Of a stretch of 64,000 bases of DNA, positions 22,686 through 35,043 are shown piece after piece (the first letter of the stretch is position 1; each line of letters starts with the position of its first letter). This stretch comes from Hyaloperonospora brassicae (taxonomy: Eukaryota > Oomycota > Peronosporomycetes > Peronosporales > Peronosporaceae): contig CANTFL010000388.1 in NCBI GenBank assembly GCA_947650285.1, forward strand, positions 62,001-126,000. Direction: 5' to 3'. The notes under the pieces are model-generated. The model was not told where the DNA came from. It did no database searches and was given only the letters and a program-made list of their open reading frames with translations. Made by a program: the position numbers and the translations under genes.

Positions 22686-23040
22686 ACCGCGTCGCTGAAG
22701 GACCAACTTGAGTGCTTGGTCCGTAATCACAAAAATCCGTTGGGGATTCTTGAGCGTGCTGGCTGTCCCGTTCTCGCAAGAGGCCTCGTACTGATAGTAC
22801 GGGCGGAGACGACCAACATAAAACGTAGGATGGGTGCGCATACTGCGAGGCAACTCAATCGTGTATGCATTGTCCTTGCGTTGCAACACACGAAAGGGAC
22901 CAATGTATTTCGGCAGTAGTTTTATACTGCCGACATTAGTGACTACATGTCCGGGTATGTTGGAGTGGCCGGTGTGGCAGTTGTTCACACAAAGCTTTGA
23001 CCAGACAATTTTTCTGGGGCGTGCTTGTCTATATGATCAC
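22665..23040 (-). pseudogene. Ty3/gypsy Pol fragment, C-terminal end of integrase
   Basis: The minus strand reads RQARPRKIVWSKLCVNNCHT, then the conserved integrase-tail block KLLPKYIGPFRVL, then TIELPRSMRTHPTFYVGRLRPY, the recognisable end of gypsy Pol just before the chromodomain region. It is truncated on both sides and oriented against the gag-like frame, overlapping its last bases, so at least two elements are joined here. Confidence 0.8.
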
Positions 23041-23172
23041 GAGCTTGTATGAACAACCACCTTTTTTTATCCGCGATCTCGCATATACGTGTGCCGACTG
23101 TGACATCTCCTTGATGTTTTCCTTGTAAACATGTGAGAAAACTGTGCTTGGGACCAATCGAACGGCTGCGGG

Positions 23173-23421
23173 CTACGCTAATGGCAGAGCCTTGGCTACG
23201 GCGTACTGCTTAAAAGCCTCTACAGCCGTCTTTTGACTATCAAAAGGCTTGACCGGTGGAGATTCTTCACATATCCATGAGAGATCAGCGGCGGCAGGAT
23301 TAGGGCCAGCATTAACTTGGAACGTAACCTGATTGGCAGCGACGACATAATCAGTATCAGCATTAACGACCGTAGCAGTGACAGCAGCAGTGGTGAATGT
23401 GTATGAAAGGCTCATCATCAT
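23173..23421 (-). CDS. Hypothetical 82-residue protein
   Basis: Begins MMMSLSYTFTTAAVTATVV and is rich in Ala, Val and Thr with a single Cys. No signal peptide, membrane segment or known domain. Its composition is more protein-like than nearby chance frames, but it lies between retrotransposon debris and a TIR element, so it may be a fragment or chance frame. Confidence 0.3.
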   Translation of the reverse strand: MMMSLSYTFTTAAVTATVVNADTDYVVAANQVTFQVNAGPNPAAADLSWICEESPPVKPFDSQKTAVEAFKQYAVAKALPLA

Positions 23422-23544
23422 GCATTAGACAATCACGGATTTCCATTTTGAATTGACGTGGCTACGTTATGGTGCATATCTAATTAGCTTATCGTGTGAT
23501 GTATTCGAATTGACGTGGCATAAATGAGATATTACTGTTGTCAT

Positions 23545-24590
23545 AAAAAATAGGGAAAATAAAAAATGCCCCATTTAATCACGAAAATAAAAAATGCCCC
23601 GGATAATTAAAAAAACAAAATTATGCTTCACGTTCTAGTATACTCAAGTTAATGTCTATGTTGCATGCTTTAATCAACTTAAGCGCAGCACATCGATACA
23701 AGTTCTGGTTCTGGTTATGATGGTTCTCCACGCAATTTGTATCATCACGATGCAGCCTACGCTAATCCCTCACATTAGGTGCTGGCAATTCAAAGTGCAA
23801 GTTGCTTAAATCCCATCATTATATAAAATTATGTCATTAGTCTTAAACGCAGCTCGGTAAGAGCAGCACCACACTCGTCTGTTTCTAGCTATACAAACAC
23901 ACGCACACGTACACTGTCCGTCACTGAGCACCAGCACGCACGTGATGCGGGCGTTCGTGAACGCGACCCCGTCCAATGCAACGACTGTATCTCTCAGCAG
24001 AAATAGCAGTTGCTTCGTCAACAGAGCAACAATACAGCAACCGCAGCACCTACAACAACAACAGCAGCAGCAGCAGAAACAGCAGAAACAGCAGTAGCAG
24101 AATCAACAGAGCGACAACAAAAGCAACCGCAGCATCTACAACAACAATAGCAGCAGGAACATCTATAATAGCAAATGAAACAATAGCAACTATAACAACA
24201 ATAACAAAAGCAATATAAAATATTTCAACAACATTGGCACCGAGTGACCGTGTTTACAGTCGCGACCGATGATACGGAGACGCGTTTACGTACCTATATC
24301 TTGCGTCTGCCCCTGAAACTGGCGGCTGCAAGCGCAGCACGCCCGTGGTAGAACCCTCTACCTGGCTTCCCGAACAGGACGATGGCTGGTCACGGCCGTA
24401 AATGGGAAAACGAAAATAATCAAGGACGTGTGGTTTTATGTGTACTACATTAACTTGAGTACTAGGACGTGGAGCATTCTTTTATTTTCCAATCATTTGG
24501 GTCATTTTTTGTTTTCAAATTATATGGGGCAATTTTTATTTTCGTGATTAAATGAGGCATTTTTTATTCTTTCTATAAAATAATGTGCAA
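23545..24590. mobile_element. Non-autonomous TIR element, TGCCCC family, copy 1
   Basis: The left end holds two copies of AAATAAAAAATGCCCC spaced by TTTAATCACG; the right end carries the same repeats inverted (GGGGCAATTTTTATTTTCG, GAGGCATTTTTTATTC). The inside contains an ACA/GCA-type microsatellite (about 24030-24200) and no transposase. A second copy with the same internal order lies at 56795-57962. Superfamily unknown; target-site duplication not resolved. Confidence 0.75.
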
Positions 24591-24933
24591 TGGAAATACG
24601 CTGGTGTATTAAGCAATAATGCCCGGTGTATTAAACCTCACCCCACAACGTCAGCTACTAAGCAGTCATAAGAGCTAGCCCTTGCGCATTTTAGTCACAG
24701 CGTTGTGCACGCACGACCGTCACCCAATTGGCAGTCCATGGCGGTATCAGTAGGCATGCAAGACGGAAGTGAACGAATAAGCAATAGTTGAGGCGAGCAG
24801 TACAAACAAGACAGCGCAATCGATGACGATAAGTTTATTAAAAGAAAGAGTACTTCCATCTATGAACTTCCCTATCGACGATCGTTGCAGCCCTCGCGGC
24901 CAGACAGTCAACTTACACACAGGTGGAGATAGA

Positions 24934-25233
24934 TCAGATGCCCCATGAGAATGCCCGAGAGAAAGCACACCCCAGTGCACGCTGTGGCTGTAGCTTATTA
25001 CGAGAGTGTTTTGCATGGGTAAGAACTGCTGTATTGCAACATGCCCTGCAGCATTCGAGAGCCTTGTCGGGGTCCGCGCCATATGTGTTCTCGCAGAAGG
25101 CAATGCCTTTAGGTACTTGCAGTCCGAATGACCGTTCCAGTAGGGGCAGCCCCTCGGAGACCCACAAGTATCTGTCAGACAGGGATGGGACGGCGCCGGC
25201 TAGAACCACGAAGATGCCGGCCTTGATGTTCAT
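24934..25233 (-). CDS. Small secreted cysteine-rich protein (SCR copy A)
   Basis: 99 residues from the ATG at 25233. The start MNIKAGIFVVLAGAVPSL matches the first residues of SCR copy B (MNIKTGVFVVLA), and the gene sits at the same place in the duplicated block. The mature region has six cysteines, including the pair of pairs ECCRACC, but its spacing differs completely from copy B. The open frame continues upstream to 25524, but the internal ATG gives the signal peptide. Either one copy has diverged very fast or this copy has been frameshifted after the signal peptide; the sequence alone does not decide. Confidence 0.6.
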   Translation of the reverse strand: MNIKAGIFVVLAGAVPSLSDRYLWVSEGLPLLERSFGLQVPKGIAFCENTYGADPDKALECCRACCNTAVLTHAKHSRNKLQPQRALGCAFSRAFSWGI

Positions 25234-26832
25234 GCTCGATGGAGACCGCTGATAGGTGTGCTGGGGAGCTTTGTGAGGTATGTGGCGAAAGTCGAAGTGA
25301 CAGCGATTGTGGCGATGCTTTCGGGTCGAGTGCCACGCGCACAGCATTGATTGGGCCACCTCACTATCCATTCGAAAATCATGCGACATACCGGTCTCAT
25401 CCATTGAATTACGCATAGGATCTGACGGCAGGAAGGGTACAGCCAATAGACCGTCCGACGAAGGAACGACGGAGAAGAGCCAGCGACAGAGACGGGTCAT
25501 CCAGCTTACCATACGATAAATCAACGACAGGAGCAGCCGTCGGTGTATCCTCCATCTTGGGTGAAACTAGCTTAGGACTGCGTCGACCGTCACCCGCAGG
25601 CTCTGCAAGCGTGGCCTGTAGCCAATTCTCGTTCGAACGCCTTACAACTGTCTGTCACTTAGCCTTCAGTCACAGTCATTAACAACTACAAGTAGCAGCT
25701 TCGAAGGACGGCAGCAAGCTGGCTTCGACCCTCTCATAGGCTTCACAAACCGTCAGACTTAATATTGTTAGAAGTGCAAGTTGCACTTGGGTCGACTTCA
25801 GAGATTCAACCTACACTAGGGCCTTTATATATATAATGGTCTACAGGGTTCTGTGTGTTGTATTCGGCAGCACAAAGAGACAGGTTGGGTAGGTCTCCCT
25901 TGTGTCATGACAAGCCACTGACGAGGCCCCTGGCGGGGGGCCGAAACGCGTCTGGCACGCGTCCGAACACAAGATCTTTTGTTATTCGTTCGTTTGTTTC
26001 CAACAACTTTGAGCAGGTCCCTCGGATCTGGCACGGTCAGAGAGAGCTGTTGGCACTTCTAACGTCGAGCCCTGCAGCTTTTATGGATATGTTGACTGCT
26101 CGTGGGTCGGCGTCTGGTCCGAATGAACGTAAAAACACCGGACAGACGAGTCGTCGATGATGCCTCAAAAGCTCTTTGCATCTCGGCACTCATTTGATAC
26201 AGACGAAAGCGGGAGTAGTCTACAGGCACTATGATACAAATTGGTGGCTTAACTATCGCCTTGTAGTGGGAAGTTGCGCGACGTCATGGCAATGTGTCGG
26301 CCAGGCAGCTGCCATCGTTGCGGAGAGCTACACAGGGCATCAGTGGACAGTGCACGCCCATTGCTAATAGTTGACGCCGTTGGTGAATACGTTCAGCGAC
26401 CTGGGTTCACGCGTCGGTACCTTCCACAAATTCTGATGGTGAGCAGATCACGGGCGTAAACACTGATCGGTAAAACTGTTCCCAGAAAGTTTGAAAATTT
26501 TAGCTGGTGATCTCCATGGGGAAACGGAGCACCAGCCAACACCAAGCGTTTATACGTCGGGCAGTAGGCGAAAGTCTGTTCGCTCGCCGCGAGTAGTGAT
26601 TCATCTGAGTCAGTGCACGACTGCGTGCGAGGGGACGTGTACTGCACGTTAGCCGCTGTGCGGATCTGAGATCGTCAAACAACGGAGCGACGAGGCAAAG
26701 AACAGCAAACAATCGCAGCCGGACATACCCCACATGGAAAGGGACCGTCCGTTGTTTTGTCACACCATAGGTCGCTAGTGTGTCGCAGAGCGCACGTCTG
26801 AAGACAACCGCAGTGATCATCAGCGACGTCGC
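25234..26832. other. No recognised gene; collinear with copy B 59450-60675
   Basis: Blocks such as ATCAGTGGACAGTGCA (about 26340 and 60073) and TGGTGAGCAGAT (26438 and 60293) match copy B in order. Reading frames are short and not conserved between copies, arguing against a functional gene. Confidence 0.5.
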
Positions 26833-26849
26833 TGCATTTGCACAATCGA
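26833..26849. repeat. Left 17-bp target-site duplication
   Basis: TGCATTTGCACAATCGA, identical to 27675-27691; copy B has a single related site (about 60680). Confidence 0.9.
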
Positions 26850-27674
26850 GATAGATTCAGTAGATCTATTTGCACGGAGTTAACTCTATGCGCCTTCATG
26901 TCTGTCATGTGAACCCTCGATCATCTATAACGACCCAAACTAAACCTTCTCGCTTTCTCATTCTGCTAGCGGAACGCCACGTGCGTCACGAGGGCACTCC
27001 CGACAGGTCACGGGGGCGTGGCCATTGACCAAGTCCGGGGTTAGTACCGGTGCGTACACTTAACCTGGATGGCTGGGGCTGCTCTCACGCTTGGAGTCTA
27101 TCTGCATATCAAGGGACAGGTGACGCTTGATTGGGGTCCGGGTATACGGCGGTATTCCCAATGAGCCATCTCACGCGTAATCTTTGGTCGTGTCCTGAGG
27201 CCGACTTACTGCGCTCTTCGGGCCGGTCGTACGGTTCAAATCCCTTTGCAAATGCCCAGACGCACCACCGAAGAAAAGTATCGTGGCCTGGTGCTTACAG
27301 TACATAAACGAGCCGGTACTGGATCTCAACAGGGCCGCTCCGTTCTAAGAGGAGTTCGCTTCGTGGGACCTGGTGCGCGCGCAGCGAACGGGTCGGCGAG
27401 GAGGGTCTTGCTCGGGAAGGGCAGGAACTAGCTTGGTGTTAGAACAGCTAACATTCGTCGGCGAACTCTACACCGCGGGAGGACGGGCCTGTCGCCTTCC
27501 TTTCGGTTCGCACGCTGCGCTGCCTCCCGTGGCGCACGCAGCGGCAAGAAGGCCTCCCCCTTGTAACCTGGGCCCCACGATAGGGGACTTCCCACCCAGG
27601 GCAAGGGGACCGGTTGCCCGGCTCCTTGGAGGTCGTCTTGCTCGGCTTGTTGCCCGAAGGCGCAGATTGGGAAG
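26850..27674. mobile_element. 825-bp insertion flanked by a 17-bp direct repeat
   Basis: Absent from copy B, so it inserted after the duplication. It is GC-rich, without a convincing reading frame, and contains GGTTCAAATCC at 27233-27243, which resembles a polymerase III B box. A 17-bp target-site duplication suits LINE-driven retroposition, so a SINE or truncated LINE is likely. Orientation is undecided. Confidence 0.75.
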
Positions 27675-27691
27675 TGCATTTGCACAATCGA
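27675..27691. repeat. Right 17-bp target-site duplication
   Basis: Identical to 26833-26849. Confidence 0.9.
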
Positions 27692-28000
27692 AGAAGAGAG
27701 GTGGCGCGAGAATTGGTACGCCATGTTGTTGAAGATGCGCCTCGTCCAGGGGACGCGTTAAACATCTCCAACTGAAAGACTACCTGGCGCCAACTCTGAC
27801 TTCAACTACACAAATACATATGATCAGTTGTTTTGGGGTCCTAATTTGTGTTCGTCTTCACAGACGGCAAAATGACAGCGGTACGTAGCACCGCGTCTTG
27901 CGATAAATACAAACGTATCGTATATTTATAGGCGACAGTGTTCTCCCCCGCCCCATTGCTAAACGTTACGCCTAGGCGTTTGGAAATATACATCGAAACA

Positions 28001-28135
28001 TTCCGAGCCAAAGTACTGCACTGACGTAAGACAAGTTCGATCCAAGGTGCTGCACTGACAAAAAAAAGGTTCGAGCCAAGGTGCTGCACTGACGTAAGAC
28101 ATGTTCGAGCCAGGTACGTGCTGCAAGGCTCGCTG
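28001..28135. repeat. About 35-bp tandem repeat inside the Mutator-like element
   Basis: Units beginning near 28001, 28036, 28070 and 28104 share TTCGAGCCAAGGTGCTGCAC followed by TGACGTAAGACA, with small variations and one A-run insertion. Subterminal arrays of this kind can be transposase-binding sites, which is an inference. Confidence 0.7.
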
Positions 28136-30200
28136 TTTACCTTCATTTGATCCTGTCGCGACTTATAAAGCTACTGATTTCAGATTTCTGGATGGAGAAT
28201 CGTCAGCAATACATCGACTGCTCGATTCCGTCCCCCCAGCAGTCCGAGGATGATGGTGACATGCGACCTTCGTGTCGAAGAGCTTAAGTCCTACCTTTCA
28301 ACGCCAGTCATGATGATTTTCTGCCAGAGGTGTCGAATCTCAATTATTCTATGTCGTGTACTGGACAAGTGTATCAACCAGCATCTATAATGAGAAATAA
28401 AGCATGGTTATAAGTGTCTGTAGGCCAAGGCCAGTCATATTCACAATTTGAATATGATCCGAGAAGAAAAACCGCCCGGGAAAACAATGCTACAACCAGT
28501 TGTATCGTGGACAGCCTCCACCTCTTCCGGTGGATCACCGACATGTCTCGGGGCAGGATACTATGGGCTACCAGGAAGTATCGAATCAAGTGAGGCATCT
28601 ATAATGTCCCGGTGGATATCCCGTATCCGATCAAGTACATTTCCAATATCCTTCCGGCACTCCAAATACGATCAAGCTCACGGATGTCGGCTACATTTGA
28701 AGAGAACCTCCATTACTTCGAGGCAAGCACATATGATGGGCGCTTAAAAGATGAGGTGGTGATGGTGGTATTACTTTTTACGTTTCGAGGCAGTTTTCGG
28801 CACGCCCCACAACTTCTCGTCAACGCAATAAATTTATGCGTGTTCTTATTGCTTACATCACGTTCTCCAACGTTGACAGCGAATACAGAAATGCCAATAG
28901 TTCCCAACAATCAATGCTTTGACATCACCGAATTATTGTTTTGAATGTCTTTCAATGAAGCCTTTTTGCTGTATCATAAGCATGCCAATTTCTGCACACA
29001 TCTACTTGTTTGTTGCAATAATCAATGATGGGGATGCCACGTATGTCCTTAAGCTAACTTATCCTACATGTAATCATGCACTTCGTATAGAAGAATTGAA
29101 AAATCGTTTATTGAAAGTTTACATACACTAGATGCGTTTGAGGTAATACGATAAGGTGTAAGCACGTAGCTGATCTCGGTATGAGTTTAATCTCATTTTA
29201 AATTTTTTATGCAACAGCCTCGACACGCTTGGTCCGGACCCCGCTAATTGTTTTTTTGCAGTTCACAGAGTGCATTCCGCGTTGCCTTCGTCTGCCAAAC
29301 CTCGAGCTATCAGTATCCATATACGCTCGAGGCTGGACAATTCATTTAACGGATAAGTGACTCTGTAATAAGAATTTACATGCGCCGAGAAACCGTTAGA
29401 CATTAGTAGACAGCTGTGGTTAAAGCAGTGGCTTCGTTACCTTGGCATCTCCTGGCTGTACACATTATCAACAGTCCACTGCAAATCATTTACTTCGGGG
29501 CTCTTGTTCACATAAATATTCAAAGAACAGGTACACTACTGTACCTTTGCAATCTAGCACTCTTCACGACGTAGGTTCATCAGCAGCTTGAGCGCGACGG
29601 CGTATCCACGCTTGTTTCCCAGTAATCCTGCTAAACACGATACAGATATGCCCAACATTAGTGTGTAGGTGCATATTGTCATCGTTTGTGGAGACATGCG
29701 CGTCGATAAAGAATCACAAGACTGTCATGCTGAGCGAGATATTCTACCGCTATCCTTGAATTCTTGTCCTGTGATCGCCTTCTAGATCCTGGCGGTGTCC
29801 ACTGACCCCTGTACATCAACGAAACCGATGACGCAGTAGTGTGCAAAACCAATACGATTTTATCTTGTTCTGCCGGCAAGAGTGCTCAGTTGCGGTAGAG
29901 CTCGTCAACTCTAACATATCACCCTGAAGTTGCAGAAGAATTAATTAGCTACATGTTATCTCAAAGCGAAATTTAGTATGCCGTAGGCGGATCACGGTCC
30001 TACCTTATCCCGATGGTTTCGTTTCGTAGGTCCGCGTACCTTCATAGGAGCACAGTTGCGGCGGGAGGTGGCACATTGAATGTAAGGCTCGGCGGTTTGG
30101 GGGCTAGTTCGCCTCCTATAGAATTGGCGGGGACCCGGGCAGGGTCGTGGTTTTCCGACAAGCTTGAAAATGTTCCTCAATCTTCTCTTAGCGTAGAATT
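28136..30200. other. Interior of the Mutator-like element, no gene recognised
   Basis: Only short frames; nothing resembling a transposase, zinc finger or captured host gene was found on either strand. Confidence 0.5.
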
Positions 30201-30413
30201 CGGTGCTATGTACCGCTGTCATTTTGCCGTCTGTAAAGACGAACACAAATTAGGACCCCAAAACAACTGATTATATGTATTTGTGTAGTTGAAGTTAGAG
30301 TTGGCGCCAGGTAGTCTTTCAGTTGGAGATGTTTAACGCGTCCTCTCGTCCAGCGAGCGACAAACGAAAGGTACAGTCTGGTGATTAGCAGTGCGCCTAT
30401 CCCATGAGTAATA

Positions 30414-30545
30414 CCAGTAGTGTGGGTTACTCATGTCTGACTATCTGATGAGTAATGTGTATAGAGTAGATTCCTCATGCGCAACTATACAACGAGTAAT
30501 GCGCGTAGTGTCGATTACTGTTGCATTGTCGATGAATCCATTAGG
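30414..30545 (+). repeat. About 44-bp degenerate tandem repeat, three units
   Basis: Units read (T)GAGTAATnnnnnTAGnGTnG, then TTACTCATG or a variant, then ACTAT. Each unit also carries a GAGTAA/TTACTC inverted pair. It is not seen at the matching point of copy B. Confidence 0.6.
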
Positions 30546-33500
30546 CTTAGAAGAGCAAGAAGATGTTGCGAACTGAGGGCCGAAATACATTCACTTTGCA
30601 TTTTGCACTCCACCACTGAAGCGCCTTTACAACACGCCAGACCCTCTGCTGCTAGCTCATCAGATATGATGGGGGTAGACTAGACATTAGAATCTTTTGG
30701 TTGGTTCGTGGGCGTTCAAAAATGTTGCACCTTGGATCAAAGAATGTGCTTTCGATCGACGTTGTCTGTGTACGTACGTTGTGGGAACGAGTCAGGAGGT
30801 TCGACTTGCTGCTCTACGGAGGCGCTGTAAGTGCATGAAAATGTGAGAGCAAGGAAGCGTAAGAAGGTCACTTAACTCGTCCAGTCCCATTTACTTGTTC
30901 CATGTACCCGGCGCTCATCGTCAACTTTGGGGACATCGCACCATCTTCAGCTGCTACGACCTCGTTGCACCCTTATGAACACGTCCAACATGTACAGACT
31001 AGGCGACACCTCTGACACCCCAAAACAAATACACGTCACACACTTCCAATACTGGTGTCCCCGAAACACACCGAGCATAACCCATTATAGTTCGGTAGGA
31101 ACTCCTTTATTGGACACAAAAGCCTAGGCGTCTTGCACTAGGTGGACGTAGAAGTCAGCGGTTGTGATGATGGCTCAAGAACAGCGTTGACGACGCTTTG
31201 TGTTTGTTGCAAACGTGTGCGTGTCCGGTACGTTTTTGTCGTGTCCTCTCCAGCAGGTGTGCGTCTTTGCTTGGTAATTGTACGTTTGGCCGCTATTCCC
31301 TGTGATCTCTTCTGCTAAACACCCGTCATCCTTCGTGCCACCTTCAGCGGCTGTACCTTTTGGCTATCTTTTGGGACCAATGCAACTTCTTACCACCTTC
31401 CTCTACTCAGTCGAAGACAATATGAAAAACTGTCCATGTCTTAAACATGTCTTGAACACGATTTGAAGATGTATAGAGCTCATTGAGTCAAAAAATAGGT
31501 AGAATTATATCAAAAAACAAACAGTTGGGCACCGTGTAGGTCGGCGGGCAGTACGACAATGCGGCCTTTCATCCGTGAAGGCGTGCTACATCCCGTGATC
31601 TACGCTGCGTATTTTCCCAAGTGCGCTGTAGCTCTATTTGTTGTATAATCAAGTTCTGCGCTCTTCTGCTCTTTTGTAGAGCCTTTGTTCAAGTGCAAGA
31701 AGACCTCGAATTAGGAATGAATATGCGAACTTTTCACAGCGCTTTGCCACTAAGTATGAGAAAAGTACAGGTTGACACGCCTGGTCAGTTGCTATGGCGA
31801 ACCTTACATGTGCGAAATTGCTCTCGAGAAATCGCCAGCGGCACAAGGTGTTGTCAGCAATTTCTCGGATGAGCGAGATTTGCCAGGTTGAGATCTCAAT
31901 AGAGGAATGAGGACAAGCGTGTTATCACCGAGAGCTAGGTGAACTGAAACCTATGTCAGTCAACAACGACTCTGTCGACCAAATACTTTTGCATCGCTCA
32001 GTTTTCCACGACATAGCGGGTCTGTTTTTTTACGCAACAACTAATTGTTGATACGAACCGCGAGCCGTGGAATGTACGAAAATGCAGCCGCTGAATCCAT
32101 TGAGGCGGCCGTCGACATTCCATGTCCGCCAAGCTCACCAGAACATTATGCTATTGCTTGGACAAAAGCACACCTGTCGACCCGGATGCGTTTCATTATC
32201 TGCTTGGCATCTATTCTGGCTGATGTTTGATATCGAGCATGCACCCCATTCTCTCTTCTGTGACACATGTATGTCTTTTGCGCACTTGTACCCGCCGAGC
32301 CGCTTTGACAAAGGGCCAAGTGCTACAGAATCTGCGAGACGACAAGCCGTTGTAGTTCGAGCTTGAAAAGATCATCGCCGGTGCCGCACCTCCAGCACCA
32401 CGGGGATCTGATGTGATGTACAGACGATGATAGAGACAGCCGAGCGTACGCTGCCACGTGTAACTTATCGCTACTGTATGTAAGAAGCAGGCTCTTTATA
32501 CCACAAAGAGTTCCGAGCTCTGTCTCTTGTGACACCCCCGTCCCTCGATACCAGAAGAGTATTTGCGTGACACGAATCGATTCGGTTGGCACAGAGATGC
32601 CGTAGAGCGCACTGTAGCATATGGCGCTGGACAATCCTGTGTCATTCCACTTCTTGAGATGTAGGCCTCCGACCCATTTCGACTTTTGTAAGCAATATCC
32701 ACAACAACGCAGTGTTCTGTCGCATTGAATAGGCAGCACCACAGTATGTGCAGTTCTGTAGATGGCCCGAGTGCGCTATGCTGTCAGGTGATGTAAGAGA
32801 GTGACATTGCGAGATACAGACGAGTAAACTGTTTCAGGTTCGAAGCCAAATGTCACTCGGCCATCTCATGAACGGATGTTGTCGCTAAACGTAGGTGAGC
32901 CTGTGCCATAGTTTTGATACGATTTCTTGGAAGGTTCTGTTGCTCAACAGCTCAGACCTAGGCAATGGTTGTGTGGTAGCGTACCTGGCTCTACTGCAAA
33001 TACCATGCAGGATACCGCCTCGCTTGTTCTTATTGACAAGAACTGTCGAAGTCCGCTAAGAACAGATGATGTCTGCGAGCTCGAGTTGTCACCGACTATA
33101 TCAAAGTGGAATAGAAAGATGTGAGTTTGTACCCGCTTCATTCGAGCAGTTCAAAAGCAGCAGCAAGCTTTGTATTTGATGCGTTCTTTCACTCGAGCGC
33201 TGGTTGGCTTTTCACATCACTGGTGACTGGTACGTACAAAAGTATCAGAGAGTTTAGAGGAGGAAACCGTGTTGTTTAGGGATTTGTTGCTCGTTCGGTT
33301 TACGGTAGTATATCGTTCTGCGACGAACTGCAATCTGGAGCCAATGGAATTATATTTGTCACTCGCTTCGACGCGATATAATGATTCGGGGGAGGGCACG
33401 ACCACCACGTCATGTCGGAAATGATGCAGCTTACTTCGGACAGGTATGACAACGACTACCGCGGCGGCTGTATTTATGGGCGCTATTTTTTTCGTTTGTA

Positions 33501-35043
33501 GAAACGGAAGCGAATCTTACGACCGGAAAGTCAACTGATGTACTTGACTTGGTAAGTTTGGAAGTGACTAACCTTGCCTGACCTGGGTAACAAGGGCTAC
33601 TTGACAGTACATTTCTAATCATACACCTCTGTACGCAGGCGCATCTTCATCCACGGTCGTCTTGGCACCGTCATCAATGGTCGTCATGCGCAGTCAATCG
33701 TATCTCAACTTTATGTATCGTACACTCCTGCAATCCAAAGTCTTGGTCGTACGTTTGGATACCACCATACTTCGTGTATGTCAGTCAACTTTTATTGGCA
33801 CAATCAGCGGTGCTACCGCCAACTCTCCCAGCATGATTCAGACGAGTCGCCTGAATGCTTCGACATCGTTTGATACGCGCACTTGTGGATCCCGATCATT
33901 GGCATTACATGACGGAGAACGGGTGCAGAAGGTATAAACCCGAGGGACTTGACGTGTAGTACAAGGCTGTCACATCCGGCAGTGTCGATGAGGAAAACAT
34001 CGTAGCAGTCGACTATCGTCAACTACGAGCGCGGCAACATGTCGTACGTCACTTACCCGGAATAGACGAACACGTCCACCTCTAAGAATTCTCAGGAGAT
34101 GAATCAGGAGCGCAGGTCTCGACATGCGCCCACAGCAAGACCACTTTGGTAGATGTTACAAGCTTCCATCCGCTACCAGTACTTCCTCACTGTTCTCACG
34201 CGCTTACGACCATTATGAACGCCTCTTCGTCCTCTTGCGTTCCAAGACACCTGTCTCTCACAAGACCACCATGATCAAAGATTTTTGGTGTGAGGCGCCG
34301 CGTGGAGAGGTATCACCAAAGTTGTGAGCGGTACGAACAATGCGCCTGGACTGAGTCTACTGCTAAAGCGACAGAGGGCAGCAAAGCCATCATCATTTAC
34401 TATGGAATGTAAAGTCGAGCCACGTGTAAATCATTCAGCACACTGAAGAAGTTGTGGACATTTGGCTGAGGCGATGCATGGTCCGATGTGACCAAATGGA
34501 AGTTCAGCACTACACGGTCAAGCGACAAAGATAATCGAAATGTGGGCCGACTTCCACAGCGCGTGCCACGGTTTAAGCAAGCGGTCCGGGACGTCATTTG
34601 ACTTGACTGGAGCGATGAAGGCAAGCGAAGTGATGGCATGAGTTGGCTCATGACTGCGACAGTCGTGTAGATCCTGAGCTGGAAAGGGTCTGTGCGACTA
34701 GATGGACAATAAACTGCGGCCCAACCGAGCGCTGAAACTGCTGAGACATTCAGATACTTTTTGGAAAGATACTAAAGCTGACGTTTGGTCATGCGAGGAC
34801 AACTGCCGGCGCAGGATATGACTACAATGACCTCTCTCTCTTCGACACACGCAATAATCTACACAGGTGACGAGACACGCGCATTTCAATACTGCTGGGC
34901 ATCGGCTACATACACACAGACGTCACAAACACATCCGATCAGACACACTCACTCGTCCGGTGCATAGCCCCATCTTCCACTTGGATCTGCCATACACAAA
35001 ACAGCGCATAGCGCGTCCTTATTGTAGCGAACGAAGCCTCGGG
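30546..35043. other. 4.5 kb without a recognised gene; mostly copy A of the duplication
   Basis: Collinear with copy B up to about 34350. The part 33640-34330 is most conserved; on the plus strand it reads AQSIVSQLYVSYTPAIQSLG and on the minus strand DTAGCDSLVLHV (copy B: DTAGCGSLVLHV), but stops interrupt both copies. No family could be assigned. 34350-35043 is ordinary upstream sequence of MOCS2A. Confidence 0.45.

Larger units (their letters stand above)
27750..30344. mobile_element. Mutator-like non-autonomous element, 144-bp TIRs, 9-bp TSD
   Basis: Terminal inverted repeats 27750-27893 and 30201-30344 differ at five of 144 positions (ends GGGACGCGTTAAAC and AGGACGCGTTAAAC). Both sides are flanked by CTCGTCCAG (27741-27749 and 30345-30353). 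Long TIRs with a 9-bp duplication are the signature of Mutator-like elements. No transposase is seen in the 2.3 kb interior. Copy B of the segmental duplication lacks the element. Confidence 0.88.
23545..34350. repeat. Segmental duplication, copy A (partner 56795-64000)
   Basis: The order TIR element, SCR gene (minus), then unrecognised sequence is repeated in copy B. Matching landmarks include GATGCAGCTTACTTCGGACA at 33423 and 63071; TGTCTGTGTACGTACG at about 30765 and 60845; CATCTTCAGCTGCTA at about 30944 and at 61023/61693; and GAGCGCAGGTCTCGACATGC at about 34108 and 63761. Copy A has extra insertions at 26850-27674 and 27750-30344. The end near 34350 is only a lower bound because copy B leaves the window. 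Confidence 0.85.

Noticed and set aside
25307..25524. N-terminal extension of SCR copy A from 25524
   Set aside because: The extension has no signal peptide and would bury the one beginning at 25233, which is conserved in copy B.
27233..27243. GGTTCAAATCC as part of a tRNA gene
   Set aside because: No cloverleaf, acceptor stem or A box is found at proper spacing; at most it is a SINE-type B box.
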